Assembly: GCF_001466305.1 (NCBI RefSeq)
Contig: NZ_JWID01000004.1
Location: forward strand, 1 to 64,000
Direction: 5' to 3'
Length of the DNA: 64,000 bases
From: Defluviitalea phaphyphila
Lineage (GTDB): Bacteria; Bacillota; Clostridia; Lachnospirales; Defluviitaleaceae
The first letter of the stretch is position 1. Every line of letters begins with the position of its first letter. Positions 17,798 to 26,514 of the stretch are shown here, one piece after another. A model generated the notes under the pieces. That model was not told where the DNA came from and did not search any database. It saw only the letters and a list, made by a program, of their open reading frames with translations. The position numbers and the translations under genes were made by a program.

Positions 17798-19023
17798 TTT
17801 ATCCCTCCTAGTTTCTTCTTACGTTCTATTTTTGAAAAAGCCATTAAACTAGGTTTATTGCAAATCAATTCAAAATCTATCTCAGAAATAGGAGTTTTTT
17901 CTCTAATTAAACTAGTATAAATTCCTGCTTTATTTATATCTCCTATCATAATATATCCCTTTAATAATCCATCTTTTACAAAAAGTTTTTTATAATTATT
18001 ATTCTCATTTTTAGTATAAACTTCACCTACATAACTTCCAGCTGTTACCATATGAAGTCCAAAAAAACCTATGGAGTTCATAGGGATTGCTTTACCAAAC
18101 TTTTTTTCTCCTCCAGCCATATTAATTCCTGCACATTCACCCTGCATATAAGCATTAGGTAATAATGCTAAAACTCTATTTTGATTAGTAGTTATATCAA
18201 AAGATTCACAGCAATCTCCTGCTGCATATATATCTTCTATAGATGTTTCGCAAAACTCATCAATTACAATCCCTCTATTTACCTCGCCTTTAATTTCTTT
18301 TATTAATTCAATATTAGGTCTAACTCCTACAGCAAGAACTAAAATATCAAAATCTATTTCTTCTCCCTTAGCTAAAATGGCTTTATTATCTATAAATTTT
18401 TCAACTTTATTATCTAAGAAAAATTGAATATTTTTTTTCTCTATATGAGACTGGACTATTTTGGCTCCTTCTTTATCTAAAATACTTGATAATATTCTAT
18501 CTGCTAAATCTACTACAGTAATGCTTTCTACTTTTTTAGAAATACCTTCAGCACATTTTAATCCAATTAATCCTGCTCCTATTATTAAAACCTTACTATG
18601 GGGAGAAATAGCCTTTTCTAAGTTTTTAGCATCATCTAAAGACATAAAAGTAAATTTATTTTTTACAGTCTCTAAACCTTCCATATGAGGTATAAAAGGT
18701 CTTGACCCTGTGGCTACTAATAATTTATCGTAATCTATAATAGTATTATCATTTAGCTGCACCTGTTTTTCTTCGTTATTTATCTTAATTACCTCTTTGT
18801 TAAAAAACACCTTACATTTCATAACATCATAAAAATCTTCGCTTCTATATTTCATATTCTCTTCAGTAGTTTTTCCATATAATAAATAAGATATAAGGGG
18901 TCTTGAATATACATGATAAGGTTCTTTACTTATTATTATTATCTCTCCATCTTTATCTATTTTTCTTATTCCTTCAACTGCTCCTACGGCAGCTGCTGAA
19001 TTTCCAATTATTACATATCTCAT
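17794..19023 (-). CDS. NAD(P)H/FAD-dependent oxidoreductase of split glutamate synthase
   Basis: This is a pyridine nucleotide-disulfide-type reductase of about 409 residues. The FAD site is at the start (MRYVIIGNSAAAVGAVEGI) and an NAD(P)-binding GXGXXG lies near residue 145 (VLIIGAGLIGLKCAEGI). ATGSRPFIPH and YAAGDCCES are standard family motifs. There is no CxxxxC redox pair. I start it at ATG 19023, which has GAGAGGTGA upstream; a longer frame to 19053 would overlap the previous gene. It probably passes electrons from NAD(P)H through the ferredoxin-like neighbour to the FMN synthase subunit. Confidence 0.88.
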   Translation of the reverse strand: MRYVIIGNSAAAVGAVEGIRKIDKDGEIIIISKEPYHVYSRPLISYLLYGKTTEENMKYRSEDFYDVMKCKVFFNKEVIKINNEEKQVQLNDNTIIDYDKLLVATGSRPFIPHMEGLETVKNKFTFMSLDDAKNLEKAISPHSKVLIIGAGLIGLKCAEGISKKVESITVVDLADRILSSILDKEGAKIVQSHIEKKNIQFFLDNKVEKFIDNKAILAKGEEIDFDILVLAVGVRPNIELIKEIKGEVNRGIVIDEFCETSIEDIYAAGDCCESFDITTNQNRVLALLPNAYMQGECAGINMAGGEKKFGKAIPMNSIGFFGLHMVTAGSYVGEVYTKNENNNYKKLFVKDGLLKGYIMIGDINKAGIYTSLIREKTPISEIDFELICNKPSLMAFSKIERKKKLGGIK

Positions 19024-19027
19024 TCTA

Positions 19028-19456
19028 TCACCTCTCTTCAAATACAATAGCATTATTAGGACAGCCTTTTACACATTGGGGAGTTCCATGAATATTATTA
19101 GTACATAATTCGCATTTTTGTATAACTCCTTTATCACTAGGAGTTATAGCTCCATAAGGACAACACAAAATACAAGTATAACATCCAATACATTTATTTT
19201 CATCTACTGTTATAATTCCATCATTAATAGAAAGTGCTCCTGTAATACATCCTTTTACACATATAGGATCTTCACAATGTCTACAAGATACAGCAAAATT
19301 TATCCTGTCTCCCTCTTCTAATTTAATTCTAGGATTAATAACTACATTTTTTAAAGCTTTTACTATATCTTTTTCGTTAGAATTTGCAAAAGTGCAATAA
19401 TATTCACATAAATGACATCCAAGACACCATTCTTCATTAACATATACTCTTTTCAC
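19028..19456 (-). CDS. 4Fe-4S ferredoxin subunit of split glutamate synthase
   Basis: The 142-residue protein is rich in cysteine clusters: CLGCHLCEYYC, CRHCEDPICVKGC, CIGCYTCILCCPYG and CELCTNN...CVKGCP. This is the four-cluster HycB/DmsB-like electron transfer fold. The start is GTG, eight bases after AGGGGG. It lies five bases before the FAD reductase and 12 after the FMN synthase gene. It most likely wires the reductase to the synthase. Confidence 0.9.
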   Translation of the reverse strand: MKRVYVNEEWCLGCHLCEYYCTFANSNEKDIVKALKNVVINPRIKLEEGDRINFAVSCRHCEDPICVKGCITGALSINDGIITVDENKCIGCYTCILCCPYGAITPSDKGVIQKCELCTNNIHGTPQCVKGCPNNAIVFEER

Positions 19457-19468
19457 TAGTAGTTCCCC

Positions 19469-20974
19469 CTATTCTCCAGCATATTTAATACCTAATATTT
19501 GAAGTTCTTTTTCATTAAGTCCTACTCCTCTAAGCATTAAACGATTTCCTTTTAAACTTTCTATGGAATTTATACCCATTCCACCCATCATTTCTTTGAT
19601 TTCATGTTTCCATGCTGTAACAAGATTAACTAATCTTTTATATCCTATATCTGGATTTAAACGTTTTACTAATTTAGGATTTTGAGTAGCTATTCCCCAA
19701 TTACATTTTCCAGTTTGACAACTTCTACAAAGATGACATCCTAAGGCAATCAATGCAGCACTTCCTATATATACACAATCTGCTCCTAAAGCAATAGCTT
19801 TAACTATATCTGCACTGTTTCTAATACTTCCTCCTACTACAATAGATACATTATCTCTTATTCCTTCATCTCTAAGCCTTTGATCCACACTAGCTAGTGC
19901 AAGTTCTATAGGAATTCCCACATTATCTCTTATTCTTGTCGGAGCAGCTCCAGTACCTCCTCTAAATCCATCAATAGCAATAATATCTGCTCCACTTCTT
20001 GCAATACCACTAGCAATGGCAGCTACATTATGAACAGCTGCTATTTTAACTATGACTGGCTTTTTATAATCTGTAGCTTCTTTTAAGGTATATACTAACT
20101 GTCTTAAATCTTCAATGGAATAAATATCATGGTGAGGAGCTGGAGAAATAGCATCTGAACCTTCAGGAATCATTCTAGTTTTAGAAATATCCCCTATTAT
20201 TTTGGACCCTGGAAGATGCCCTCCTATTCCTGGCTTTGCTCCCTGCCCCATTTTTATTTCAATAGCAGCTCCTGCTTGAAGATAGTCCTTATGAACTCCA
20301 AATCTACCAGAAGCTACTTGTACAATCGTATTACTTCCATATTCATAAAAATCCTTATGAAGACCACCTTCACCAGTGTTATAAAAAATCCCTAATTCCT
20401 TTGCAGCTCTAGCTAAACTTGCATGAGCATTATAACTAATTGAACCATAGCTCATAGCAGAAAACATAATAGGAACAGAAAGTTCAAGACCTGCTTTTAG
20501 ATTATTAATTATATTTCCTTTTTCATCTCTTTCTATTTTTTTAGGTTTACTTCCTAAAAATACTTTAGTTTCCATAGGTTCACGAAGAGGGTCAATGGAC
20601 GGGTTAGTAACTTGAGAAGCATTTAATAAAATTTTGTCAAAATAAATGGGATACTTATTTGGATTTCCCATACTAGATAATAATACTCCACCAGTTTCTG
20701 CTTGCTTATATATTTCCTTAATAGTACTACAACTCCAGTTACTATTTTCTTTAAATGTATTATCTGTTTTTACTATTTTTAAAGCTTTAGTAGGACAAAG
20801 AGAAACACATCTGTGACAATTAACACATTTTGTATCATCACTACACATGATATTTCTTTCTTCATCAAAACTATGCACCTCATTAGCACACTGTCGTTCA
20901 CATACTCTACAATTAATACATCTATCCATATTTCTTACAACTTCATATTCTGGATATAAATAATTAATTCCCAT
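19469..20974 (-). CDS. Glutamate synthase FMN domain protein with N-terminal ferredoxin (GltB domain 2)
   Basis: The 501-residue protein carries two 4Fe-4S motifs at the N-terminus (CINCRVCERQC, CVNCHRCVSLCPTKAL). The glutamate synthase central domain follows: PIMFSAMSYGSISYNAHASLARA, GQGAKPGIGGHLPG, ISPAPHHDIYSIEDL and VVGGSIRNSADIVKAIALGAD. CHLCRSCQTGKCNWGI is the 3Fe-4S binding segment. It transfers ammonia from the glutaminase subunit to 2-oxoglutarate. The start overlaps the end of the glutaminase gene by 11 bases, a sign of translational coupling. Confidence 0.93.
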   Translation of the reverse strand: MGINYLYPEYEVVRNMDRCINCRVCERQCANEVHSFDEERNIMCSDDTKCVNCHRCVSLCPTKALKIVKTDNTFKENSNWSCSTIKEIYKQAETGGVLLSSMGNPNKYPIYFDKILLNASQVTNPSIDPLREPMETKVFLGSKPKKIERDEKGNIINNLKAGLELSVPIMFSAMSYGSISYNAHASLARAAKELGIFYNTGEGGLHKDFYEYGSNTIVQVASGRFGVHKDYLQAGAAIEIKMGQGAKPGIGGHLPGSKIIGDISKTRMIPEGSDAISPAPHHDIYSIEDLRQLVYTLKEATDYKKPVIVKIAAVHNVAAIASGIARSGADIIAIDGFRGGTGAAPTRIRDNVGIPIELALASVDQRLRDEGIRDNVSIVVGGSIRNSADIVKAIALGADCVYIGSAALIALGCHLCRSCQTGKCNWGIATQNPKLVKRLNPDIGYKRLVNLVTAWKHEIKEMMGGMGINSIESLKGNRLMLRGVGLNEKELQILGIKYAGE

Positions 20975-22064
20975 TGTCTAAACCTCCATTCAATGTAACA
21001 ATAACGGCTTCACCACCCTTAGGTGACCAAACTTTATCTAAATCTTTTTCTATAATGCGAATAGCACATTCTTCACTTGCTATATATACCATATCATCTT
21101 TTTCTCCAACTACCATAGAACGAAGCTTTAGTCTATCATTTAATGCCATCATTCCTCCTTCAAAACCTAATAATATGGAGAATGGTCCTGTAACTAGTAA
21201 TGAAGAAAAAGCATTCCTTAAATAAGTATGTTTTTCTTTTTCTTCTTTAGACATTCTATTTATTGTCTGCCAAAAAGGAGCTGCTATAACATTTGATATT
21301 TCTTCTAGAGTAAGCCCCATTTTGCGATGTAAATAATCAATAATATAAGTTATGACTTCTGTATCTGTTTTTAAGGTACATTTGTACCCATGCATTTCTA
21401 TAGATCTTCTATTGGCATCATAAGAAGATATCTCTCCATTATGCACAACTGAATAATCTAATAAGGCGAAAGGATGAGCTCCTCCCCACCATCCAGGCGT
21501 ATTAGTTGGATATCTTCCATGAGCTGTCCAAGAATATCCTTTATAATCTGAAAGTCTATAAAATTCTCCTACATCTTCTGGATATCCTACAGCTTTAAAT
21601 GTTCCCATATTTTTCCCACTAGAAAATACATATGCTCCATCTATTTTTATATTTATTTTCATTACACATCTAGCTACAAATTCTTTTTCATCTAATTGAC
21701 TTTCATTTAACTTAGTTGGTAGGGGTGTAACAAAATATCTCCAAATTAAAGGAGTATCTTTTATACTAGCCACCTTAGTTGTAGGTATTTTTGAAAGATT
21801 AATAATATCAAAATGATGTTCTAAAAATTCTTCACATTCTTTTTTTGGTATACTTCCATCATAAAATATATGGAAGGCATAAAAATCTTTGTATTCTGGA
21901 TAAATTCCATAAGCTGCAAAGCCTCCTCCTAAACCATTGGAACGATCATGCATGGTTTCAATAGATTTAATGATGGATTCTCCACTAATTCTTTTCCCTG
22001 ATTTTGAAAATATTCCTGATATAGCACACCCCGATGGTATTCTGATTTGTCCTTCTTTAAGCAT
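20964..22064 (-). CDS. Glutamate synthase glutaminase domain protein (GltB domain 1)
   Basis: The protein is a stand-alone class II glutamine amidotransferase of about 366 residues. The nucleophile is probably the Cys in IPSGCAISGIF, about 12 residues from the start, so a short propeptide must be removed. Family motifs are WTAHGRYPTNTPGWWGGAHPF and VVHNGEISSYDANR, then TDTEVITYIIDYL. The start ATG at 22064 follows GGAGG by six bases; a TTG at 22079 overlaps that site. It is the first gene of the long gltB-glnA-dapL operon and lies behind the leader hairpin at 22128-22192. Confidence 0.9.
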   Translation of the reverse strand: MLKEGQIRIPSGCAISGIFSKSGKRISGESIIKSIETMHDRSNGLGGGFAAYGIYPEYKDFYAFHIFYDGSIPKKECEEFLEHHFDIINLSKIPTTKVASIKDTPLIWRYFVTPLPTKLNESQLDEKEFVARCVMKINIKIDGAYVFSSGKNMGTFKAVGYPEDVGEFYRLSDYKGYSWTAHGRYPTNTPGWWGGAHPFALLDYSVVHNGEISSYDANRRSIEMHGYKCTLKTDTEVITYIIDYLHRKMGLTLEEISNVIAAPFWQTINRMSKEEKEKHTYLRNAFSSLLVTGPFSILLGFEGGMMALNDRLKLRSMVVGEKDDMVYIASEECAIRIIEKDLDKVWSPKGGEAVIVTLNGGLDNGN

Positions 22065-22127
22065 AATCCACCTCCGCAAAATTTACTTTTAAAATTTACC
22101 TTTAATAATAAATTTTTAGACAACAAT

Positions 22128-22192
22128 AAAGGCGTTCATCAAAAATAAGAACATAAAAATTGCAATTGCCCTTATTTTTGATGAACGCCTTT
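22128..22192 (-). promoter_or_regulatory. Leader hairpin (candidate attenuator) of glutamate synthase operon
   Basis: A perfect 22-base inverted repeat (22128-22149 and 22171-22192) with a 21-base loop starts within about ten bases of the expected transcription start. On the RNA it is followed by UUAUUGUUGU, a poor U-tract, so termination would be leaky or factor-dependent. It may be a target of the ANTAR protein encoded in the same operon. Confidence 0.65.
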
Positions 22193-22207
22193 GTTCACTG
22201 TATTACT

Positions 22208-22236
22208 ATAATACGTTAAAAACATATTTTTGTCAA
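22208..22236 (-). promoter_or_regulatory. Promoter of glutamate synthase operon
   Basis: TTGACA (22236-22231), 17 bases, TATTAT (22213-22208) on the minus strand. It is close to consensus. It diverges from the promoter of the type III glutamine synthetase, about 120 bases away. Confidence 0.82.
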
Positions 22237-22358
22237 TATATATTGAAGGATTTTTTTAAACATAATTCATTTTTTCTTAAATAATTCGTATAATCATCAA
22301 TTTTTCAAATGACAAATGCAACTTATAAAATTTTTCTTGCAAAATTTCAAAAAATGTA

Positions 22359-22387
22359 TTTACAAATTTTAAAATTAATGATATACT
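22359..22387 (+). promoter_or_regulatory. Promoter of type III glutamine synthetase
   Basis: TTTACA (22359-22364), 17 bases, TATACT (22382-22387). The start of transcription would be near 22394, only a few bases before the leader terminator stem. Confidence 0.75.
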
Positions 22388-22398
22388 ACGTATAAGCA

Positions 22399-22441
22399 AA
22401 GACGCTAGAGGCTAGTAGAGCCTGTGGCGTCTTATTTTTTT
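22399..22441 (+). terminator. Leader terminator (candidate attenuator) of type III glutamine synthetase
   Basis: AAGACGC (22399-22405) pairs with GCGTCTT (22427-22433) and is followed by ATTTTTTT. Inside is a second hairpin, AGGCT-AGTAG-AGCCT (22409-22423). The structure lies between promoter and gene, so it must be bypassed for expression. This is the expected layout of an ANTAR-controlled leader. Confidence 0.75.
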
Positions 22442-22489
22442 GAAAATTATTTAATAAATTACAAATATGTATTAAAAGGGGGAAACGGT

Positions 22490-24583
22490 ATGGAAAATAT
22501 ACCAGGCATTTTCGGAAGTATGGTTTTTAATGATAAGGTAATGAAAGAAAGATTACCAAAAGATGTGTATAAAGCATTAAAAAGAACTATTGCAGAACAA
22601 AAACATTTAAATTTAGATGTAGCTAATGTTGTGGCTAGTGCTATGAAAGAATGGGCTATAGAAAAAGGAGCTACTCACTTTACCCACTGGTTTCAACCAA
22701 TGACAGGGGTAACAGCTGAAAAACATGATAGTTTTATTTCTCCTACTCCTGATGATAATATTATAATGGAGTTTTCAGGGAAAGAACTTGTTCGTGGAGA
22801 ACCAGATGCTTCCAGTTTTCCAAGTGGAGGTATTAGATCAACATTTGAAGCTAGAGGATATACTGCTTGGGATCCTACATCCTATGCATTTATAAAAGAT
22901 AATACTCTTTGTATCCCTACAGCTTTTTGTTCATATAGTGGAGAAGCTCTTGATAAAAAAACTCCCCTACTTCGTTCTATGGAAGCTATAGATAAAGAAG
23001 CTAAAAGAATTTTAAAACTTTTTGGACACGATGAAGTAAAAAGAGTTTCTGCAACAGTAGGGCCTGAACAAGAATTCTTTTTAATAGATAAAGCTTTATA
23101 TGAAAAACGTCCTGATTTAATCTATTGTGGTAGAACTTTATTTGGTGCAAGACCTCCAAAAGGTCAAGAATTAGAAGATCATTATTTTGCTTCTATAAAA
23201 CCAAGAGTTTCTGCTTTTATGAAGGAATTAGATACAGAACTTTGGAAATTAGGAGTTTTAGCTAAAACAAAACATAATGAAGTAGCTCCCGCTCAGCATG
23301 AAGTAGCTCCAATATTTACAACAGTTAATATTGCTGCTGATCATAATCAATTAGTAATGGAACTTATGAAAACTATTGCAAGTAAACATGGGCTTGTTTG
23401 CTTACTTCATGAAAAACCTTTTGCAGGGGTAAACGGAAGTGGAAAGCATAATAACTGGTCTATATCTACAGATACAGGTATAAATCTTTTAGAACCAGGT
23501 GAAACTCCTTATGATAATGCTCAATTTTTACTATTTTTATGTGCTGTAATTAAAGCGGTAGATGAATACCAAGATTTACTTCGTATATCTGTTGCTAGTG
23601 CTGGAAATGACCATAGATTAGGAGCTAATGAAGCACCTCCTGCTATAATATCCATGTTCCTAGGCGATGAACTTACAGAAATCATTGAAGCTATTGAAAA
23701 TGATACTTGCTATAATCAAAAAGAAAAATGTCAAATGGAAATAGGAGCAACTGTACTCCCTCATTTCCCTAAAGATAACACTGATAGAAACAGAACTTCA
23801 CCTTTTGCTTTCACTGGAAACAAATTTGAATTTAGAATGTTAGGTTCTAGTGCTTCAATATCTGATGCTAATGCTGTTCTTAATACTATTGTTGCTGAAA
23901 GTCTATCTCAATTTGCTGATAGATTAGAAAAAGCTGATGATTTTAAAGCAGAATTAACTTCTTTAATTAAAGAAACTATTAAAAATCATAAGAGAATAAT
24001 ATTTAATGGAAATAACTATTCTGATGAGTGGGTTAAAGAAGCTGAAAAAAGAGGACTTTTAAATCTAAAATCTACTGTAGATGCTCTACCATATTTGATT
24101 TCCGAAAAAAATATTAAATTATTTACAAAACACAATATTTTCTCAGAAGCAGAAATTAATTCTAGATATCAAGTAATGCTTGAAAAATATATTAAAGTAC
24201 TCCATATCGAAGCATTAACTATGTTAGATATGACAAGAAGAGGAATTATTCCTTCTGTTATAAATTATTTAAAAGACATAAGTGAAGTTGTTAATAATAA
24301 AAAAGCTATAAGTAAAGATTTTAGTTGTAAATTAGAAGAAAATTTAATTGAATCCATTTCTAATTTATCTGTTAGTCTTTATAAACATATAGAAAAACTA
24401 GATAATTCAATCCTTGAAGCTAAAGAAAAAGAGGACCTTTTAGAAACTGCTAAATATTACCGTGAAGTTGTATTTATCAATATGCAAGAACTCAGAAGTG
24501 TAGTAGATGAGTTAGAAACTAAAATAGGTAAAAAATATTGGTCTTTCCCAACTTATGGTGAACTTTTATATAGTGTTTATTAA
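22490..24583 (+). CDS. glnN: Glutamine synthetase type III
   Basis: The 697-residue enzyme is a GSIII, the long form found in Clostridia, Bacteroides and cyanobacteria. The N-terminus (MENIPGIFGSMVFND) is the family signature. Catalytic motifs are ATVGPEQEFFLID, THWFQPMTG, KHNEVAPAQHEVAP, GVNGSGKHNNWS, and NRTSPFAFTGNKFEFRMLGSS. A helical C-terminal region follows. The start ATG at 22490 has AAGGGGG upstream; a longer in-frame extension to 22424 overlaps the leader terminator and is rejected. The gene is controlled by a leader attenuator and lies just before the ammonium transporter. Confidence 0.94.
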   Translation: MENIPGIFGSMVFNDKVMKERLPKDVYKALKRTIAEQKHLNLDVANVVASAMKEWAIEKGATHFTHWFQPMTGVTAEKHDSFISPTPDDNIIMEFSGKELVRGEPDASSFPSGGIRSTFEARGYTAWDPTSYAFIKDNTLCIPTAFCSYSGEALDKKTPLLRSMEAIDKEAKRILKLFGHDEVKRVSATVGPEQEFFLIDKALYEKRPDLIYCGRTLFGARPPKGQELEDHYFASIKPRVSAFMKELDTELWKLGVLAKTKHNEVAPAQHEVAPIFTTVNIAADHNQLVMELMKTIASKHGLVCLLHEKPFAGVNGSGKHNNWSISTDTGINLLEPGETPYDNAQFLLFLCAVIKAVDEYQDLLRISVASAGNDHRLGANEAPPAIISMFLGDELTEIIEAIENDTCYNQKEKCQMEIGATVLPHFPKDNTDRNRTSPFAFTGNKFEFRMLGSSASISDANAVLNTIVAESLSQFADRLEKADDFKAELTSLIKETIKNHKRIIFNGNNYSDEWVKEAEKRGLLNLKSTVDALPYLISEKNIKLFTKHNIFSEAEINSRYQVMLEKYIKVLHIEALTMLDMTRRGIIPSVINYLKDISEVVNNKKAISKDFSCKLEENLIESISNLSVSLYKHIEKLDNSILEAKEKEDLLETAKYYREVVFINMQELRSVVDELETKIGKKYWSFPTYGELLYSVY

Positions 24584-24604
24584 AATAATTTATATGTAAA
24601 ACAC

Positions 24605-24660
24605 AAAGGCGTGTATTTATGTTTATAAGATATAAACATATCTACATGCCTTTATTTTAT
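24605..24660 (+). terminator. Terminator between glnN and amt
   Basis: AAAGGC (24605-24610) pairs with GCCTTT (24648-24653) around inner stems TGTA/TACA and TGTTTATA/TATAAACA; ATTTTATATTTTT follows. It ends glnN or acts as an attenuator for amt. Confidence 0.75.
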
Positions 24661-24723
24661 ATTTTTAGATTATAATAATTTATTTGAAATTATAAAAAAT
24701 TTATATTTAAAGGAGGAATTTAT

Positions 24724-26406
24724 ATGTATTCATCAGTCGATACCATTTGGACTCTATTAGGTGCAGTTCTAGTATTCTTTATGCAGGCTGGATTTGCTAT
24801 GGTAGAAACGGGATTTACTAGAGCTAAAAATGCAGGAAATATTATTATGAAAAACCTAATGGATTTTTCCCTTGGTTCTCTAGTTTACTGGATATTAGGC
24901 TTCGGATTAATGTTTGGTGCAACTAATGGGGGATTTATAGGAACACCCGATTTCTTTGTAACAGGAGATTATAGCTCCTCTATTCCATCAGCAGCATTAT
25001 TCATTTTCCAAACAGTATTTTGTGCTACAGCAGCAACTATTGTTTCTGGAGCTATGGCTGAAAGAACTAAATTTATATCTTATTGTATTTATAGTATTCT
25101 TCTTAGTGCAATTATATATCCTATTTCTGGACACTGGATCTGGGGCGGAGGTTGGCTCTCTGATTTAGGTTTTCATGATTTTGCAGGCTCTACTGCAGTT
25201 CATATGGTTGGTGGTGTATCTGCTTTTATAGGAGCTAAAATTTTAGGCCCTCGTATTGGAAAATATACAAAAGATGGTAAAGTAAGAGCTATTCCAGGAC
25301 ATAGTTTAACCTTAGGAGCTTTAGGTGTATTTATCCTTTGGTTTGCTTGGTTCGGTTTTAATGGTGGTTCTACTGTTTCTGCTACTGGAGATGATGTTTT
25401 AGTTTCTATGGCTTCCATTTTCGTTACAACAAATCTTGCAGCCGCAGCAGCTGCTGTTACTACTATGATAATCACATGGGTTCGTTATAAAAAACCTGAT
25501 GTTTCTATGACTCTTAACGGAGCTTTAGGAGGACTTGTAGCAATTACAGCTGGATGTGATGCAGTTTCTCCTGTAGGTGCTGTATTAATTGGTATTATTT
25601 CAGGATTTCTTCTTGTTGCAAGTATAGAATTTATTGATAAAGTTCTTAAAGTTGACGACCCTGTAGGAGCCGTTGGAGTACATGGAGTATGTGGAGCTGC
25701 TGGAACTATATTAACAGGTGTATTTGCCATAGATGGTGGTCTTTTATATGGTGGAGGATTTAGTTTCTTAGGAGTTCAAATATTAGGAGTTATAGCTGTA
25801 ATAGCTTGGGTTGCAGTAACAATGACAATAGTATTTTCAATTATTAATAGTACTATTGGACTTAGGGTATCTAGAGAAGAAGAACTTGCTGGACTTGATA
25901 TAGTAGAACATGGATTAGAAAGCAGTTATGCTGATTTTATGCCTTTAATTTCTAGTGAAGCAGCTACTACTACTTCTACAAATGATACTAATGATACTAT
26001 TCCAGTAAAACGTGTTAATTCAAATCCTAATGCTAAAATGACTAAAATAGTTGTTATCACAAAACAAAGTAAATTTGAAAGATTAAAAGAAGCTTTAGAC
26101 AAAATAGGTATAACAGGTATTACAGTTACTCAAGTTTTAGGATGTGGAATGCAAAAAGGAAATACAGAATATTACAGAGGAGCTCCACTTGAAACTAACC
26201 TTCTTCCTAAAGTTAAAGTTGAAATAGTTGTATGTAAAATTCCTGTATCAACTGTTATAGATACCGTTAAAAAGGCTTTATATACTGGAAATATAGGAGA
26301 TGGTAAAATATTTGTTTATGATGTAGAAAATGTAGTAAAAATTAGAACTGGAGAAGAAGGATATGACGCATTACAAGATGAAGCAGAAGCTCCTAGCTTC
26401 GCATAA
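24724..26406 (+). CDS. amt: Ammonium transporter fused to a PII signalling domain
   Basis: The 560-residue protein has two parts. Residues 1 to about 400 are an Amt/Rh channel with about eleven membrane helices (MQAGFAMVETGFTRAKNAGN, GHWIWGGGWL, AVHMVGGVSAFIGA, VGAVGVHGVCGAAGT). A Thr-rich linker follows. Residues about 437-550 are a complete PII protein: MTKIVVITKQSKFERLKEAL, T-loop QKGNTEYYRGAPLETN with the Tyr of the usual modification site, and B-loop YTGNIGDGKIFVYDVENV. PII proteins normally bind Amt as separate GlnK subunits and block the channel when nitrogen is plentiful. Here gate and sensor are one chain. The gene has AAAGGAGG upstream and lies beside glutamine synthetase and glutamate synthase. 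Confidence 0.93.
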   Translation: MYSSVDTIWTLLGAVLVFFMQAGFAMVETGFTRAKNAGNIIMKNLMDFSLGSLVYWILGFGLMFGATNGGFIGTPDFFVTGDYSSSIPSAALFIFQTVFCATAATIVSGAMAERTKFISYCIYSILLSAIIYPISGHWIWGGGWLSDLGFHDFAGSTAVHMVGGVSAFIGAKILGPRIGKYTKDGKVRAIPGHSLTLGALGVFILWFAWFGFNGGSTVSATGDDVLVSMASIFVTTNLAAAAAAVTTMIITWVRYKKPDVSMTLNGALGGLVAITAGCDAVSPVGAVLIGIISGFLLVASIEFIDKVLKVDDPVGAVGVHGVCGAAGTILTGVFAIDGGLLYGGGFSFLGVQILGVIAVIAWVAVTMTIVFSIINSTIGLRVSREEELAGLDIVEHGLESSYADFMPLISSEAATTTSTNDTNDTIPVKRVNSNPNAKMTKIVVITKQSKFERLKEALDKIGITGITVTQVLGCGMQKGNTEYYRGAPLETNLLPKVKVEIVVCKIPVSTVIDTVKKALYTGNIGDGKIFVYDVENVVKIRTGEEGYDALQDEAEAPSFA

Positions 26407-26476
26407 CATTAATAAAAATTTTAAATTCTTTTTATAAAATTGCTCCCCTATATCTTTTTAATATATATATATATAA

Positions 26477-26510
26477 ATATCACGCCAACTAATTTTAGTT
26501 GGCGTGATAT
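26477..26510. terminator. Bidirectional terminator between amt and capA
   Basis: A perfect 16-base inverted repeat (26477-26492, 26495-26510) containing CACGCCAACTAA lies between convergent genes. AT-rich tracts flank both sides. Confidence 0.85.
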
Positions 26511-26514
26511 TTTA

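Noticed and set aside
22128-22192. Glutamine riboswitch
   Set aside because: The structure is a simple long stem without the three-way junction of known glutamine aptamers, which are mainly cyanobacterial.
26461-26478. AT dinucleotide run as a functional repeat
   Set aside because: It is a short simple repeat next to a terminator, with no further structure.
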